Source: Sphingomonas quercus
GTDB lineage: Bacteria; Pseudomonadota; Alphaproteobacteria; Sphingomonadales; Sphingomonadaceae
Direction of reading: 5' to 3'
Assembly: GCF_018863195.1 (NCBI RefSeq)
Contig: NZ_JAHKRT010000006.1
Span: forward strand, 124,001 to 188,000
DNA: 64,000 nt
Both the position numbers and the translations under genes were made by a program. How positions within the stretch are numbered: position 1 is the first letter of the stretch; each line of letters begins with the position of its first letter. This document shows positions 15,775 through 24,668 of the stretch, piece by piece. Under the pieces are notes generated by a model. That model did not search any database, was not told the origin of the DNA, and saw only the letters and a program-made list of their open reading frames with translations.

Positions 15775-17114
15775 GCGGCCTCCGCTTCGGCGACGTCGCC
15801 GTTCATCAATCGGTCGATCGCGGCAAAGGTCGCCACGGCGCTGCCGCGATCGTCCTTGCGCTGGTTGATCGCGTCCTCGATTCGCGGCGCCAGCGCCACG
15901 GCGCGGTCCACTTCCTCGCTCGATCCGGCCTTGTAAGCGCCGAGCCGCACCATCTCCTCCATGTCCCCATAGGTCGACAGCAGGCGGCGCGCGGCGAGGC
16001 GGGTGTCGTTCTGCGCTTCGCTGTGCGCTTGCGGCAAGGTGCGCGACACGGATTTGAGCACGTCGATCGCCGGATAGCGGCCGCGCTCGGCGATCTTGCG
16101 GGTGATGACGACGTGGCCGTCCAGGATGCCGCGCACGGCGTCGGCGACCGGTTCGTTATGATCGTCGCCATCCACCAGCACGGTGAACAGCCCGGTGATC
16201 GAGCCCTGCCCGGGCAGGCCGGGCCCGGCGCGCTCGAGAAGGCGGGGCAGCTCGGCGAAGACGGTCGGCGTATAGCCCTTGGTGGCCGGCGGCTCTCCGC
16301 TCGCCAGCCCGATCTCGCGCTGCGCCATGGCGAAACGCGTCACCGAATCCATCAGGCAGAGGACGTGCAGCCCCTGATCGCGAAAATGCTCGGCGACGGC
16401 GAGCGTGGTCCACGCCGCCTGCCGCCGCATCAGCGCCGGCTCGTCGGAGGTGGCAACGACGACGACGCTTCGTGCCAGGCCTTCCGGGCCGAGATCGTCC
16501 TCGACGAATTCCTGAACCTCGCGGCCACGCTCGCCGACCAGACCGATGACCGCGATGTCGCAATCCGTCCACCGGGCCAGCATCGACAGCAAGGTCGACT
16601 TGCCGACGCCGGAACCGGCGAACAGGCCGAGGCGCTGGCCAACGCAGAGCGGCGCGAACACGTCGAGCGCGCGCACCCCCGTCTCGATCTTGTGGCCGAC
16701 GCGGGCGCGGCTCGAGGCCTGCGGCGGGCTCGCCTTGATCGGGCGCGGGACGGCGCCGGCGATCAGCGGTCCCTTGCCGTCCACCGGCCGGCCGAGGCCG
16801 TCGACGAGGCGGCCGAGCCAGCTTTCCGACGGGCGAATCGAGAATTGCCCGGCGGTCAGCTCCGCCTTGGCGCCGGAGGCGATGCCCTGCGGATCGCTGA
16901 ACGGCAGGCAATGGGCGATGTGGCGGTCGAGCCCGGTCACCTCGGCATCGACCACGCCGGAAGGCGATGCGATGCGCAGGCGCGATCCGATCTGGGCGGC
17001 GCCGGCAAGCCCCTCCACCTCGATCAGGGCGCCGCGGACCGCGACGACCCGGCCGAAGCGCAGATCGGGCTCGAGGGCGCGCAAGCCCGATGCAGCTGAG
17101 GCCAGCGACAGCAC
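15771..17114 (-). CDS. fliI: Flagellum-specific export ATPase FliI
   Basis: A 447-residue F1-beta-like ATPase. Walker A GLFAGSGVGKST lies at about 163-174, VIGLVGERGREVQEF follows, and Walker B-type LHVLCLMDSVTRFAMAQREIGLASGEPP at about 250-277 continues with TKGYTPTVFAELPRLLERAGPG. It powers substrate entry to the flagellar export gate with FliH and FliJ. Length is normal. It lies between flbT and fliJ in one operon. Confidence 0.97.
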   Translation of the reverse strand: MLSLASAASGLRALEPDLRFGRVVAVRGALIEVEGLAGAAQIGSRLRIASPSGVVDAEVTGLDRHIAHCLPFSDPQGIASGAKAELTAGQFSIRPSESWLGRLVDGLGRPVDGKGPLIAGAVPRPIKASPPQASSRARVGHKIETGVRALDVFAPLCVGQRLGLFAGSGVGKSTLLSMLARWTDCDIAVIGLVGERGREVQEFVEDDLGPEGLARSVVVVATSDEPALMRRQAAWTTLAVAEHFRDQGLHVLCLMDSVTRFAMAQREIGLASGEPPATKGYTPTVFAELPRLLERAGPGLPGQGSITGLFTVLVDGDDHNEPVADAVRGILDGHVVITRKIAERGRYPAIDVLKSVSRTLPQAHSEAQNDTRLAARRLLSTYGDMEEMVRLGAYKAGSSEEVDRAVALAPRIEDAINQRKDDRGSAVATFAAIDRLMNGDVAEAEAA

Positions 17115-17132
17115 GATAAGCGTCCTTTACTC

Positions 17133-17537
17133 TTACTCTGCGGCAGCCGGGATTCTTGCCATCGCCTCAGCTTCATAGGCGATCAGCCACCGGCAATCGG
17201 TAAGCGCGCCATAAAAATCGAGCAGCGCCGCCTTCTGGGCGAAGGCGATGCACACCCGCTTGGCCTCGGGCGATTCCAGCGCGCCCATCAGATCGCCGAT
17301 GCGCGACACGATCGCGTCGCGATGGCGGGCGGCATTGTCCGGATCGATATAGGCCATCATGCACGCGAAATAGAGCAGCCGCGCCGGCGTGTTCGCCTCC
17401 TCGGCGGTCATCACGTCACGGCCGCGCAGGATGGTGGCGGTGTTTTCGACGCACAGGTTCACCCGGCCCGTCGCGCGCACCACGGCGCCGTTGACGACCA
17501 TGCGCTCGCCATCGCGAAGGGAGATGCGGAGAGTCAT
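17133..17537 (-). CDS. flbT: Flagellin synthesis repressor FlbT
   Basis: A 134-residue protein with the FlbT core: LRISLRDGERMVVNGAVVRATGR, then ENTATILRGRDVMTAEEANTPARLLYFACMMAYID. In Caulobacter FlbT binds the 5' leader of flagellin mRNA and promotes its decay. ATG 17537 has GAGGAA seven bases upstream and lies about 35 bp from a CTATAA box. It leads the flbT-fliI-fliJ-muramidase operon. Likely targets are the hairpin leaders of the two flagellin genes. Confidence 0.93.
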   Translation of the reverse strand: MTLRISLRDGERMVVNGAVVRATGRVNLCVENTATILRGRDVMTAEEANTPARLLYFACMMAYIDPDNAARHRDAIVSRIGDLMGALESPEAKRVCIAFAQKAALLDFYGALTDCRWLIAYEAEAMARIPAAAE

Positions 17538-17572
17538 GACAATTCCTCGGGGATCATAATCTGTTGTTCCCA

Positions 17573-17578
17573 TTATAG
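17573..17578 (-). promoter_or_regulatory. CTATAA box upstream of flbT
   Basis: Minus-strand CCACCTATAATGG, a TATAAT -10 about 35 bp before the flbT start. Confidence 0.6.
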
Positions 17579-17613
17579 GTGGCCGCGCCGTGCCGCGGAC
17601 GCGCCGGCGATGC

Positions 17614-17626
17614 GGAAAATTTTGCC
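17614..17626. promoter_or_regulatory. FlbD/ftr-like dyad between flbT and flgE
   Basis: GGAAA-ATT-TTGCC, a one-mismatch copy of the GGCAA-N3-TTGCC dyad. It is placed between divergent operons: 36 bp from the flbT CTATAA box and 27 bp upstream of a CCTACAAT box (17652-17659) on the flgE side. Confidence 0.5.
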
Positions 17627-17718
17627 TATGTTTGGCGGCCATTCGCCGCCTCCTACAATGATCGTGGGAACCCGGCTGGCGCCACGCGCCCGTCGAACCA
17701 CTATGCATGGAGACAGAC

Positions 17719-19014
17719 GTGAGCCTCTATTCCGCGATGTACGCCGGCGTTTCGGGCCTGAATTCGGAAGCGGCCGCGATGGCGACGGTCGCCGACAACA
17801 TCACCAACGTCAACACCATCGGCTACAAGTCCGCGCAGGCGAACTTCAGCACGATGGTGGCGGGCGGAACCACCAGCTCGACCTATGTCGCCGGCGGCGT
17901 GAAAGTGTCGCCGCAGTCGCTCATCTCCAAGGCCGGGTCGTTCCAGGCCGGCACGTCGAACACCGACATGGCGATCGACGGCAACGGCTTCTTCATCGTG
18001 CGCTCCGGCACCGCCGCCGACAGCCAGGTCGCCTATACCCGCGCCGGCAACTTCTCGCGCGACCAGGAAGGCAATCTCAAGAACGCGGCCGGCTACTACC
18101 TCCAGGGCTGGCCGCTCGATGACAGCGGCAATTTCGCCAATAATGGCGACCTCAACGCGCTGCAGCCGGTCAACCCGTACAAGGTGTCGGGCGCGGCCCA
18201 GCCGACGACGAAGTTCAACGTCAGCCTCAACCTCGAGTCCGACGCCGATGTCTCTCCGGGCGCCGCCGGCTATGCCGCCGGCGACATGGCGACCAACACG
18301 GTCCCGCCGCAATTCTCGCGCCCGTTCACCCTCTATGACGCGCAGGGCAACGCGCATCAGGTGACGATGGGCTTCATCAAGAGCGACGTGAACACCTGGA
18401 AGGTCGAGGTCTATGCCAATCCGGCGACCGACGTCACCCAGGCGAACGGCCTGCTCGCCAGCGGCGAAGTGAAGTTCAACGGCGACGGCACGCTCAACGC
18501 CAGCACGATGCCGGCGACGGCGACGCCGAGCTGGACCAACGGCGCCGGCTCGCAGCCGATCAGCCTCGGCCTCGGCACGCCGGGCAACCGCGACGGCCTG
18601 ACCACCAGCTCCGAGCCGTCCAACCTGCGCAGCTCCACCGTGGACGGCGGCAGCCCGTCTGCCGTCGCCTCGGTGTCGATCTCCGACGACGGCGTGGTCA
18701 GCGCCGTGTTCGAGGACGGCACCATGCGCGCCGTCTATCAGCTGCCGATCGCCACCTTCAACAATCCGGACGGGCTCAAGGCGATGGGCGGCAATGCCTA
18801 TCAGGTGTCGGCCAATTCCGGCACCGCGATCATCAACGCCGCCGCCACCCAGGGCTCGGGCAAGATCGCGGCCGGCCAGCTCGAGGGCTCGACCGCCGAC
18901 CTCGGCAAGGAATTCACCAACATGATCCTCTTCCAGCGCGCCTACAGCGCGTCCTCGAAGATCATCACCACGGTGGACGACATGCTCCAGGAACTCAGCA
19001 ACATGAAGCGCTGA
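17719..19014 (+). CDS. flgE: Flagellar hook protein FlgE
   Basis: A 431-residue hook protein. The N-terminus SLYSAMYAGVSGLNSEAAAMATVADNITNVNTIGYKS and C-terminus EFTNMILFQRAYSASSKIITTVDDMLQEL form the conserved D0 rod-hook domains; ATFNNPDGLKAMGGNAY is typical of FlgE. I choose GTG 17719 because GGAG lies six bases upstream and the family begins there; an in-frame ATG at 17707 would overlap that site. It leads flgE-flgK-flgL. The hook cap gene flgD lies far away at 43607. Confidence 0.93.
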   Translation: MSLYSAMYAGVSGLNSEAAAMATVADNITNVNTIGYKSAQANFSTMVAGGTTSSTYVAGGVKVSPQSLISKAGSFQAGTSNTDMAIDGNGFFIVRSGTAADSQVAYTRAGNFSRDQEGNLKNAAGYYLQGWPLDDSGNFANNGDLNALQPVNPYKVSGAAQPTTKFNVSLNLESDADVSPGAAGYAAGDMATNTVPPQFSRPFTLYDAQGNAHQVTMGFIKSDVNTWKVEVYANPATDVTQANGLLASGEVKFNGDGTLNASTMPATATPSWTNGAGSQPISLGLGTPGNRDGLTTSSEPSNLRSSTVDGGSPSAVASVSISDDGVVSAVFEDGTMRAVYQLPIATFNNPDGLKAMGGNAYQVSANSGTAIINAAATQGSGKIAAGQLEGSTADLGKEFTNMILFQRAYSASSKIITTVDDMLQELSNMKR

Positions 19015-19066
19015 TCCCGGCCGCGCTGCCGCCCTTCCCTGACCCGCCCCGCAAAGGACCGGACCC

Positions 19067-21163
19067 GTGTCGCTCAACGATATTTTCCACACCGCCATCA
19101 GCGGGCTTTCCGCGTCCCAGTCCGGGCTGGGGACGGTGTCCAACAATATCGCGAACGCGAATGTGCCGGGCTATGCCCGCACCCGTGTCTCGGTCAGCAC
19201 GGCAGCCTCGCAGGGGCAGGTTCAGGGCGTGGTCGTCGGCCAGCCGGAGCGGGTGGCGGATTCGTTCCTGGAAAACGCCGTCTATCGCAACGGCGGCGCG
19301 ATGGGGCAGTCGGAGGTCACCTCTTCCTATCTCGACCGCCTGCAGGCGCTGCTCGGCGCGCCCGGCTCGGCCGGCGGCCTCGCCGAGCGGCTGAACGCCA
19401 TCGCCAGCGCCGCCGGGGCGATGACCGGCGTGCAGGGTTCGCCGCAGACGGTGGGGGCGTTCACCGGCAACATCCAGGACGCGATCAACGCCATGGGCCA
19501 GGTCAGCGGCGACGTCGATGACCTGCGCCGCGATGTCGAGACCGAGGTCGGCCAGACGGTCAGCCGCGTCAACGTGCTGTTGAAGCAGATCCATAGCCTG
19601 AACGACGTCATCGCCCGCTCCAACCCGGTCGGCGGCGCCCCCGGCGCCGAGAGCAGCCGCGCGGCCGCGCTCGAGGAGCTGAGCGGGCTGATGCAGGTCA
19701 ATGTCCGCAACCAGACCGACGGCCGCGTCGTCATCGAGACGTCGAGCGGGCAGACCCTGCTCGACAAGCGGCTGCGCCAGCTGAGCTATCCGGCCTCCGT
19801 GGACGCGGACGCTCAGGCGACCTACCCGCCGATCGACATCCGCTTCACCGACGACAAGGGCAATATTGCCGCATCGACCGGCGAGAGCATCGACTCCTCC
19901 TCGGTCGGCGGCAAGCTGGGCGGCCTGCTCGATCTGCGCGACCGTGCGCTGCCGCAGTTCAAGGAGCAGCTCGGCCAGCTCTTCTCCGGCATGGCGGATT
20001 CGCTCAACAAGGTCAGCAACGAGGGCACCACCCTGCCCCCGCCACCGGACCTCACCGGCCGCCCCAACGGGCTGGTCGGCGCTGACCGGCTCGGCTTCAC
20101 CGGCAAGGCGACCTTCGCCGTGCTCGGCCAGGACGGCACGCTCGTCTCCAAGACGACGGTCGATTTCGACGCGCTCGGCCCGACTGCGACGATCGACGAC
20201 GCCGTCGCTGCGATCAACGCCGGCCTCGGCAGCACCGCGACCGCCGCGATCGATGCGAAGGGCGTGCTCTCCATCACCGCCAACACCGCCGGCAACGGCA
20301 TCGCCATCGCCCAGGACGCGACCGCGCCGAGCGATCGTGCCGGCATGGGCTTCTCCCAATTCTTCGGCATGAACGATGTCGTGCGCAGCGACAGCAGCGC
20401 GCTGGTGCCTTCGGGCCTCCAGGCCGGCGACCCGCACGGCTTCGCCGCCGGCCAGACCGCCGAGGTGGCGCTGCGCGATTCGAGCGGGCGGCTGGTCGCC
20501 AGCTACACGCTGTCGCCGGCCGCCGGCGGCAGCGTCGGCGACATGGTCAACAGCCTCAACGGCAGCGATGTCGGCAATTACGGCGTGTTCTCGCTGGATG
20601 GCGAGGGCCGCATCCGTTTCGCGCCCAACTCCAACTCGGCGGGCGCGACGATCACCGTGCCCGTCGATTCGACCAGCCGCGCCGGCACCGGCGTCACCTT
20701 CTCGTCGATGTTCGGGATGTCCGGCAACGCCAGCGGGCTCAACAGCGCGGCGGTGCGCGAGGACATCCTCAACAATCCGGGCCGCCTGCCGCTCGCCCGG
20801 CTCCAGCTCGACGTGCCGGTCGGCCAGAAGGCCGTCGGCCCCGGCGACATGCGCGGCGCCAACGCCTTTGTCGACCAGCTCCAGTCCGCCGCCGATTTCG
20901 GCAAGGACGGCATGACGACGATCGACGCCTTCTCCGCGCAGCTGCTCGGCCGGGCCGGCTCCGACGCGGCGATCGCGCAGACCAATTATGAGGATGCATC
21001 CAGCCGCCGCCTCGATGCGCAGACGCGGCGGGACAATTTCGGCGGGGTGAATATAGACGAGGAGCTGTCGCAGATGGTCATCTTGCAGAACAGCTACACC
21101 GCCGCTGCGCGTGTGGTTACCACCGCCAGCGAGATGTACCGCACCCTCGTCGAGATGGTGTAA
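19067..21163 (+). CDS. flgK: Hook-filament junction protein FlgK
   Basis: A 698-residue protein starting with GTG (LNDIFHTAISGLSASQSGLGTVSNNIANANVPGYARTRV), the FlgK N-terminus, with C-terminal YEDASSRRLDAQTRRDNFGGVNIDEELSQMVILQNSYTAAARVVTTASEMYRTL, the FlgK-specific ending. The large middle carries exposed domains and is longer than the usual 550 residues. AAAGGA precedes the start. It is 52 bp after flgE and 14 bp before flgL. Confidence 0.95.
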   Translation: MSLNDIFHTAISGLSASQSGLGTVSNNIANANVPGYARTRVSVSTAASQGQVQGVVVGQPERVADSFLENAVYRNGGAMGQSEVTSSYLDRLQALLGAPGSAGGLAERLNAIASAAGAMTGVQGSPQTVGAFTGNIQDAINAMGQVSGDVDDLRRDVETEVGQTVSRVNVLLKQIHSLNDVIARSNPVGGAPGAESSRAAALEELSGLMQVNVRNQTDGRVVIETSSGQTLLDKRLRQLSYPASVDADAQATYPPIDIRFTDDKGNIAASTGESIDSSSVGGKLGGLLDLRDRALPQFKEQLGQLFSGMADSLNKVSNEGTTLPPPPDLTGRPNGLVGADRLGFTGKATFAVLGQDGTLVSKTTVDFDALGPTATIDDAVAAINAGLGSTATAAIDAKGVLSITANTAGNGIAIAQDATAPSDRAGMGFSQFFGMNDVVRSDSSALVPSGLQAGDPHGFAAGQTAEVALRDSSGRLVASYTLSPAAGGSVGDMVNSLNGSDVGNYGVFSLDGEGRIRFAPNSNSAGATITVPVDSTSRAGTGVTFSSMFGMSGNASGLNSAAVREDILNNPGRLPLARLQLDVPVGQKAVGPGDMRGANAFVDQLQSAADFGKDGMTTIDAFSAQLLGRAGSDAAIAQTNYEDASSRRLDAQTRRDNFGGVNIDEELSQMVILQNSYTAAARVVTTASEMYRTLVEMV

Positions 21164-21177
21164 AGGGAGTATAGACA

Positions 21178-22083
21178 ATGAACCGCGTTGCCACCCTTCC
21201 TATTCAGTACACGATGTCGAACTCGATCCAGAACACGCAGGCGAAGCTTGCGAATAGCCTGGATCAGATGAACACGCAGAAGAAGGCGAACAGCTACGCC
21301 GAGCTCGGCCTCGACACCACGCGCGTGCTGTCGGCCCGCAACATGCTGGCCCGGCAGGCGGCACAGGACACGGTGACGTCGCAGGTCGGCACCACGCTCG
21401 ACTATTACAACACCTCGCTCACCGCGGTCGACGGCGACATGTCCGACCTGCGCAAGGCGATGCTGGATGTGGTCGGCTCGGGCGACACCTACGGCCTGCA
21501 GACGACGATCGAGCAGACCTTCGCCAGCGTGCGCACCGCGCTCAACACCACCGTCGCCGGCCAGCCGATCTTCGCGGGCTCGATGACCGGGTCCACCCCG
21601 GTCAAGCCTGCGACGTTGCAGGACACGATCGGCCTGGATCCGAACGACGCCTTCAACAATGACCAGGTGAAGCTGTCCGCCCAGGTCTCCAACGACAACA
21701 CGATGCAATATGGCGTCGTCGCCAGCGATGTCGGCAAGAATATCATCGCTGCGTTCCGCACCCTCGCCGAGGCCGGGCCGTTCGGCGAAAAGGCCACCGA
21801 CGCGCAGATGGACGCGGTGAAGACCGCGATGAAGCAGATCGAGGACGGGCTTGCCGACGTCCGCACGGCCAATGCCAATAATGGCCGCCTCCAGGCCGAG
21901 GTCGACACCGTCACCGCGCGCGGCGAGGATCGCACCAAGATGCTGAAGACCGTCATCGGCAAGGCCGAGGACGCCGATCTCGGCCAGGTGGCGCTGGACA
22001 TCACCAACGGCCAGACGATGCTGTCGGCGAGCTATTCGGTGTTCGCCAAGATCGCCAATCTGTCGCTGGCGAACTATCTGTAA
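21178..22083 (+). CDS. flgL: Hook-filament junction protein FlgL
   Basis: A 301-residue flagellin-like junction protein: TMSNSIQNTQAKLANSLDQMNTQKKANSYAELGLDTTRVLSARNMLARQ at the start and DITNGQTMLSASYSVFAKIANLSLANYL at the end. RBS AAAGGGAG precedes the ATG. Last gene of flgE-flgK-flgL. No filament cap gene follows it. Confidence 0.93.
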   Translation: MNRVATLPIQYTMSNSIQNTQAKLANSLDQMNTQKKANSYAELGLDTTRVLSARNMLARQAAQDTVTSQVGTTLDYYNTSLTAVDGDMSDLRKAMLDVVGSGDTYGLQTTIEQTFASVRTALNTTVAGQPIFAGSMTGSTPVKPATLQDTIGLDPNDAFNNDQVKLSAQVSNDNTMQYGVVASDVGKNIIAAFRTLAEAGPFGEKATDAQMDAVKTAMKQIEDGLADVRTANANNGRLQAEVDTVTARGEDRTKMLKTVIGKAEDADLGQVALDITNGQTMLSASYSVFAKIANLSLANYL

Positions 22084-22182
22084 ACGCTGAGGGGCGGGCG
22101 GGCAGACCGCTCGCCTCGCGCGTTCCTTGCCGTTGGCGCACGAGCGACGGCGCTCGCGCAGGCATCGCCGGCGGCCGCGCGG

Positions 22183-22214
22183 CCCCGTCATGCTGGACTT
22201 GCTCCAGCATCCAC
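22183..22214. repeat. REP-like hairpin element
   Basis: CCCCGTCATGCTGGA, loop CTTGC, then TCCAGCATCCAC. One of at least four related GTCATGC...GCATCCA hairpins in gaps (also 22320-22350, 25228-25256, 43385-43415), with a fragment near 4171. Confidence 0.65.
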
Positions 22215-22319
22215 TCTTCCACCTCCTCCGGAGCCCCGGTGGACCCCGAACCACGCGGTCAAGCTGTCGAAGGGTACGGGGGTGATCGCGAATTGCGGGC
22301 GGCCGGGCGCCAACCCGGT

Positions 22320-22350
22320 GCCGTCATGCCGGACCTGATCCGGCATCCAC
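22320..22350. repeat. REP-like hairpin element
   Basis: GTCATGCCGGA, loop CCTGA, then TCCGGCATCCACT. Compared with the copy at 22183, the stem base pairs change together (CTGGA/TCCAG to CCGGA/TCCGG). Confidence 0.65.
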
Positions 22351-22407
22351 TCATCCACAAACGCGGCAGCCTGTCCCCGCCGGACCCTCGACCCAATCCA
22401 GCGCGAC

Positions 22408-22444
22408 AAAAAAAGGGCGCTCCGGTCGATCCGGAGCGCCCTTT
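22408..22444. terminator. Bidirectional terminator between flgL and the TPR gene
   Basis: Stem GGGCGCTCCGG (22415-22425) with CCGGAGCGCCC (22431-22441), loop TCGAT. Seven U follow on the minus strand, three on the plus strand. Confidence 0.85.
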
Positions 22445-22449
22445 CCTTG

Positions 22450-24285
22450 TCACGCCTTCTTCTTGGTAACCGGCAGCGGCTGCGCGTCGATGAGCGCGGC
22501 GAGCTCGCCGACCGGGCTCGCCGTCGGCATCGCCGCCATGGCGCGGGCGAGCTTGTCGGGATCGACGGTGCCGATCGAGGTTGTCAGCATGTCGAACACC
22601 GGGCCGGTGGGCAGCTTGGCGAAGGCGATCGAATAGCGCTCGCGCAGATGGACGAGGCCGTCATCACGGCCGATCATCGCATAGGCGATGGCGTGACGCA
22701 GCACGATCGCCTGATCGACATCACTGAGCGCGGCGGCATTGGCCGGCAGCGCCGCGGTCTCGGCGGCGAGCCCCTGCCAGTCATGCCGTTTCCACAGGAT
22801 CTCCGCCTTGAGCGAGCCGGCGTCGGGCAGGTCCTGGATCACCGCGAAGGCTTCCTGCACCTTGCCGAGCTGGCTCAGCGCCACGGCCTCGACACGCGCG
22901 CGCGACCGCAGCATGTCCGGCGTATAATCCTGCTGCGCCGAGCGGCGCAGCGCGATCACCGCGCGATCCGGCTGGCCGGCAAGGATGCGCAGCGAAGCGA
23001 CCCGCACCGACAGCGGCCCACGCGACAGGTCGCGGGCGCGGTTGAACAACTGGTGCTCGAACAGGTCGGCGGCACGCCCGTAAAGGCCCGCCGTCTGCAG
23101 GCGATCGGCAAGCTTGGCGAGCAGCGCATCGCCCTCGGCGCCGCTCGGCGTCAGATCGCGATAATCCCAGAACAGCCCGGCCGCCTGATCGAGCGGCAGG
23201 CCATTGGCGGCATCGAGCGAGGCGAGCAGCTTTTCCTGCAGCCCCATGACGAAATCCGGCCCCTGGCGGGTCGGATCGTAGAAGCGGAACAGCGTCGCGC
23301 CGGCGGACAGCGCCTCGCGCAGGTCGCGGGTGTCGGAGGCGAGCTTGTAGCTCAGCCGCAGCGCCCGCTCCTCGATCGCGTCGCCACGCCACGCAAAGCG
23401 CAGTGCGTCGAGCTGACGCAGTGCCGCCGCGGGCTTCAGCGAACCCTCGGCGACGCTCGCCTCGATCTGGCTGAGCGCGGCCTCGGTGCTTTCCTGGCGG
23501 GTGCCGCTGCGCACGACGCGGGCGAAGCGCAGCCGCGCCTCCGCGGTCTTGCCGAGCGCGACATAGGCCTGGCCGCGACCGAGGTTGGCGGCGGCATCGC
23601 GATCCGGCAGCTGGGCGAGCAGGCGCAGGGCGACGTCGGGCTTGCCGGCCGCCACCGCGGCATGAGCGGCGTCGAGCAGGAACGGCGTGCCGCTCGCCAG
23701 CGGCCGCTTGACCAGCGCTTCCCGTGCGCAACGCAGCTCGCCGAGCGCCTGGGCGGCGAAGCCCTGCTGGGAAAGCGCACGCATCCGCCAGGCGCAGGCC
23801 TCGGGATTGGCGGCGAGGCCGGGGCGGCTGAGCGTCGCCAGCGCGTCCGGCAGGCGGTTCATCTGCACGAGGGTGACGGCGCGGGCGAGCTGGAAGCTGT
23901 CGACCATGGCGAGGTCGGGATCGTCCTGCTGCATGACGTCGAGCACGCCGATCGCCTCGGCGCCGCGATTGCGACCGATCAGGCTGCGCGCATAGGCCCA
24001 GCGCGCTTCCTGCCGGGCCTCGCCATGGGCGCGGGCCAGCACCTTCCACGAATCCTCGTCGGCGACCACCAGCCAGTCCGCCGGCCCGGCGATCGACGGG
24101 CGCTGGGCGAGATCGGCGGCGAAACCGGGGATACGCGCCTGGGCCGAAACCTGCGGCGACGGATCGGCGAACGCCACCGGCGTGGGCGCGGCGACCGGCG
24201 CGGCCGGCGCAGCGGGCAGCGGCGCCTGCCGGACGGCGGGGGTAGCGGCCAGAGCAGCCGAAGCGAGCAGCAGGGCGGTCTTCAT
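22450..24285 (-). CDS. Exported helical-repeat (TPR-like) protein of the flagellar locus
   Basis: A 611-residue protein with a signal peptide (MKTALLLASAALAATPAVR), a Pro/Ala-rich stretch (about 20-50) and then continuous TPR-like helical pairs, for example AYARSLIGRNRGAEAIGVLDVM, LARAVTLVQMNRLPDALATL and LGRGQAYVALGKTAEARLRFARVV. It should be a periplasmic scaffold. It overlaps the upstream small membrane-protein gene by 4 bp (ATGA) and shares its CTATAA promoter, linking it to the flagellar genes. I do not recognise a named family. It may support motor or stator assembly, which is inference from context. Confidence 0.7.
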   Translation of the reverse strand: MKTALLLASAALAATPAVRQAPLPAAPAAPVAAPTPVAFADPSPQVSAQARIPGFAADLAQRPSIAGPADWLVVADEDSWKVLARAHGEARQEARWAYARSLIGRNRGAEAIGVLDVMQQDDPDLAMVDSFQLARAVTLVQMNRLPDALATLSRPGLAANPEACAWRMRALSQQGFAAQALGELRCAREALVKRPLASGTPFLLDAAHAAVAAGKPDVALRLLAQLPDRDAAANLGRGQAYVALGKTAEARLRFARVVRSGTRQESTEAALSQIEASVAEGSLKPAAALRQLDALRFAWRGDAIEERALRLSYKLASDTRDLREALSAGATLFRFYDPTRQGPDFVMGLQEKLLASLDAANGLPLDQAAGLFWDYRDLTPSGAEGDALLAKLADRLQTAGLYGRAADLFEHQLFNRARDLSRGPLSVRVASLRILAGQPDRAVIALRRSAQQDYTPDMLRSRARVEAVALSQLGKVQEAFAVIQDLPDAGSLKAEILWKRHDWQGLAAETAALPANAAALSDVDQAIVLRHAIAYAMIGRDDGLVHLRERYSIAFAKLPTGPVFDMLTTSIGTVDPDKLARAMAAMPTASPVGELAALIDAQPLPVTKKKA

Positions 24286-24548
24286 GGGATCGGCATCTCG
24301 ACAAGATTGAGGGCGACGCTCAGCGCGCCGCCACCGGCGGCGCCGAGCACGAAGAGGATGATCAGCAACAGGCTGCTCATCGATCCGGAGCCGCCCTCCT
24401 GCCCCTTGTAGCCGGCATCGGTGCGCCGGCGCTGCGGTGTCGAGCCGGCCGACGCGGGCGCGGCGCCGTCGCCCGCGGGAGCGGGCGCGGCGGCAGACCG
24501 GCTGCTGTCGGAATAGACCCGGACCTTGGCCGGCCTGCGGTCGCTCAT
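24282..24548 (-). CDS. Small single-pass membrane protein
   Basis: An 88-residue protein: a polar, Ala/Pro/Ser-rich N-terminal 55 residues and one C-terminal membrane helix (SSLLLIILFVLGAAGGGALSVAL) ending LVEMPIP. No family is recognised. It is translationally coupled to the TPR protein downstream and sits 35 bp below a CTATAA box, so the two are probably made together during flagellar assembly. Confidence 0.65.
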   Translation of the reverse strand: MSDRRPAKVRVYSDSSRSAAAPAPAGDGAAPASAGSTPQRRRTDAGYKGQEGGSGSMSSLLLIILFVLGAAGGGALSVALNLVEMPIP

Positions 24549-24582
24549 ATTTTGTTTACCTGTCGTTCAAGCTTTTACCCCA

Positions 24583-24588
24583 TTATAG
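24583..24588 (-). promoter_or_regulatory. CTATAA box upstream of the TM/TPR operon
   Basis: Minus-strand GTCCTATAATGG, about 35 bp before the small membrane-protein start. Confidence 0.55.
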
Positions 24589-24668
24589 GACGTGATCGCT
24601 GCTGGACGCTTATCGGCGCCAGGATATTCGGTGGTGATCGAGTGCATGTTTACCCCCGGAGATTATCG

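Larger units (their letters stand above)
22084..22449. other. Intergenic region with two REP-like hairpins and a terminator
   Basis: No gene seen. It holds two imperfect copies of a dispersed hairpin repeat (22183-22214 and 22320-22350) and, next to the convergent gene end, a strong terminator. Confidence 0.7.

Noticed and set aside
18995-21178. Long minus-strand open frame opposite flgK
   Set aside because: Shadow of flgK; no recognisable domain and Arg/Ala/Asp-rich.
24610-24617. Minus-strand GCCGATAA, an exact FliA -10
   Set aside because: No TAAA-like -35 lies 14-16 bases upstream, and a CTATAA box is better placed for the downstream gene.
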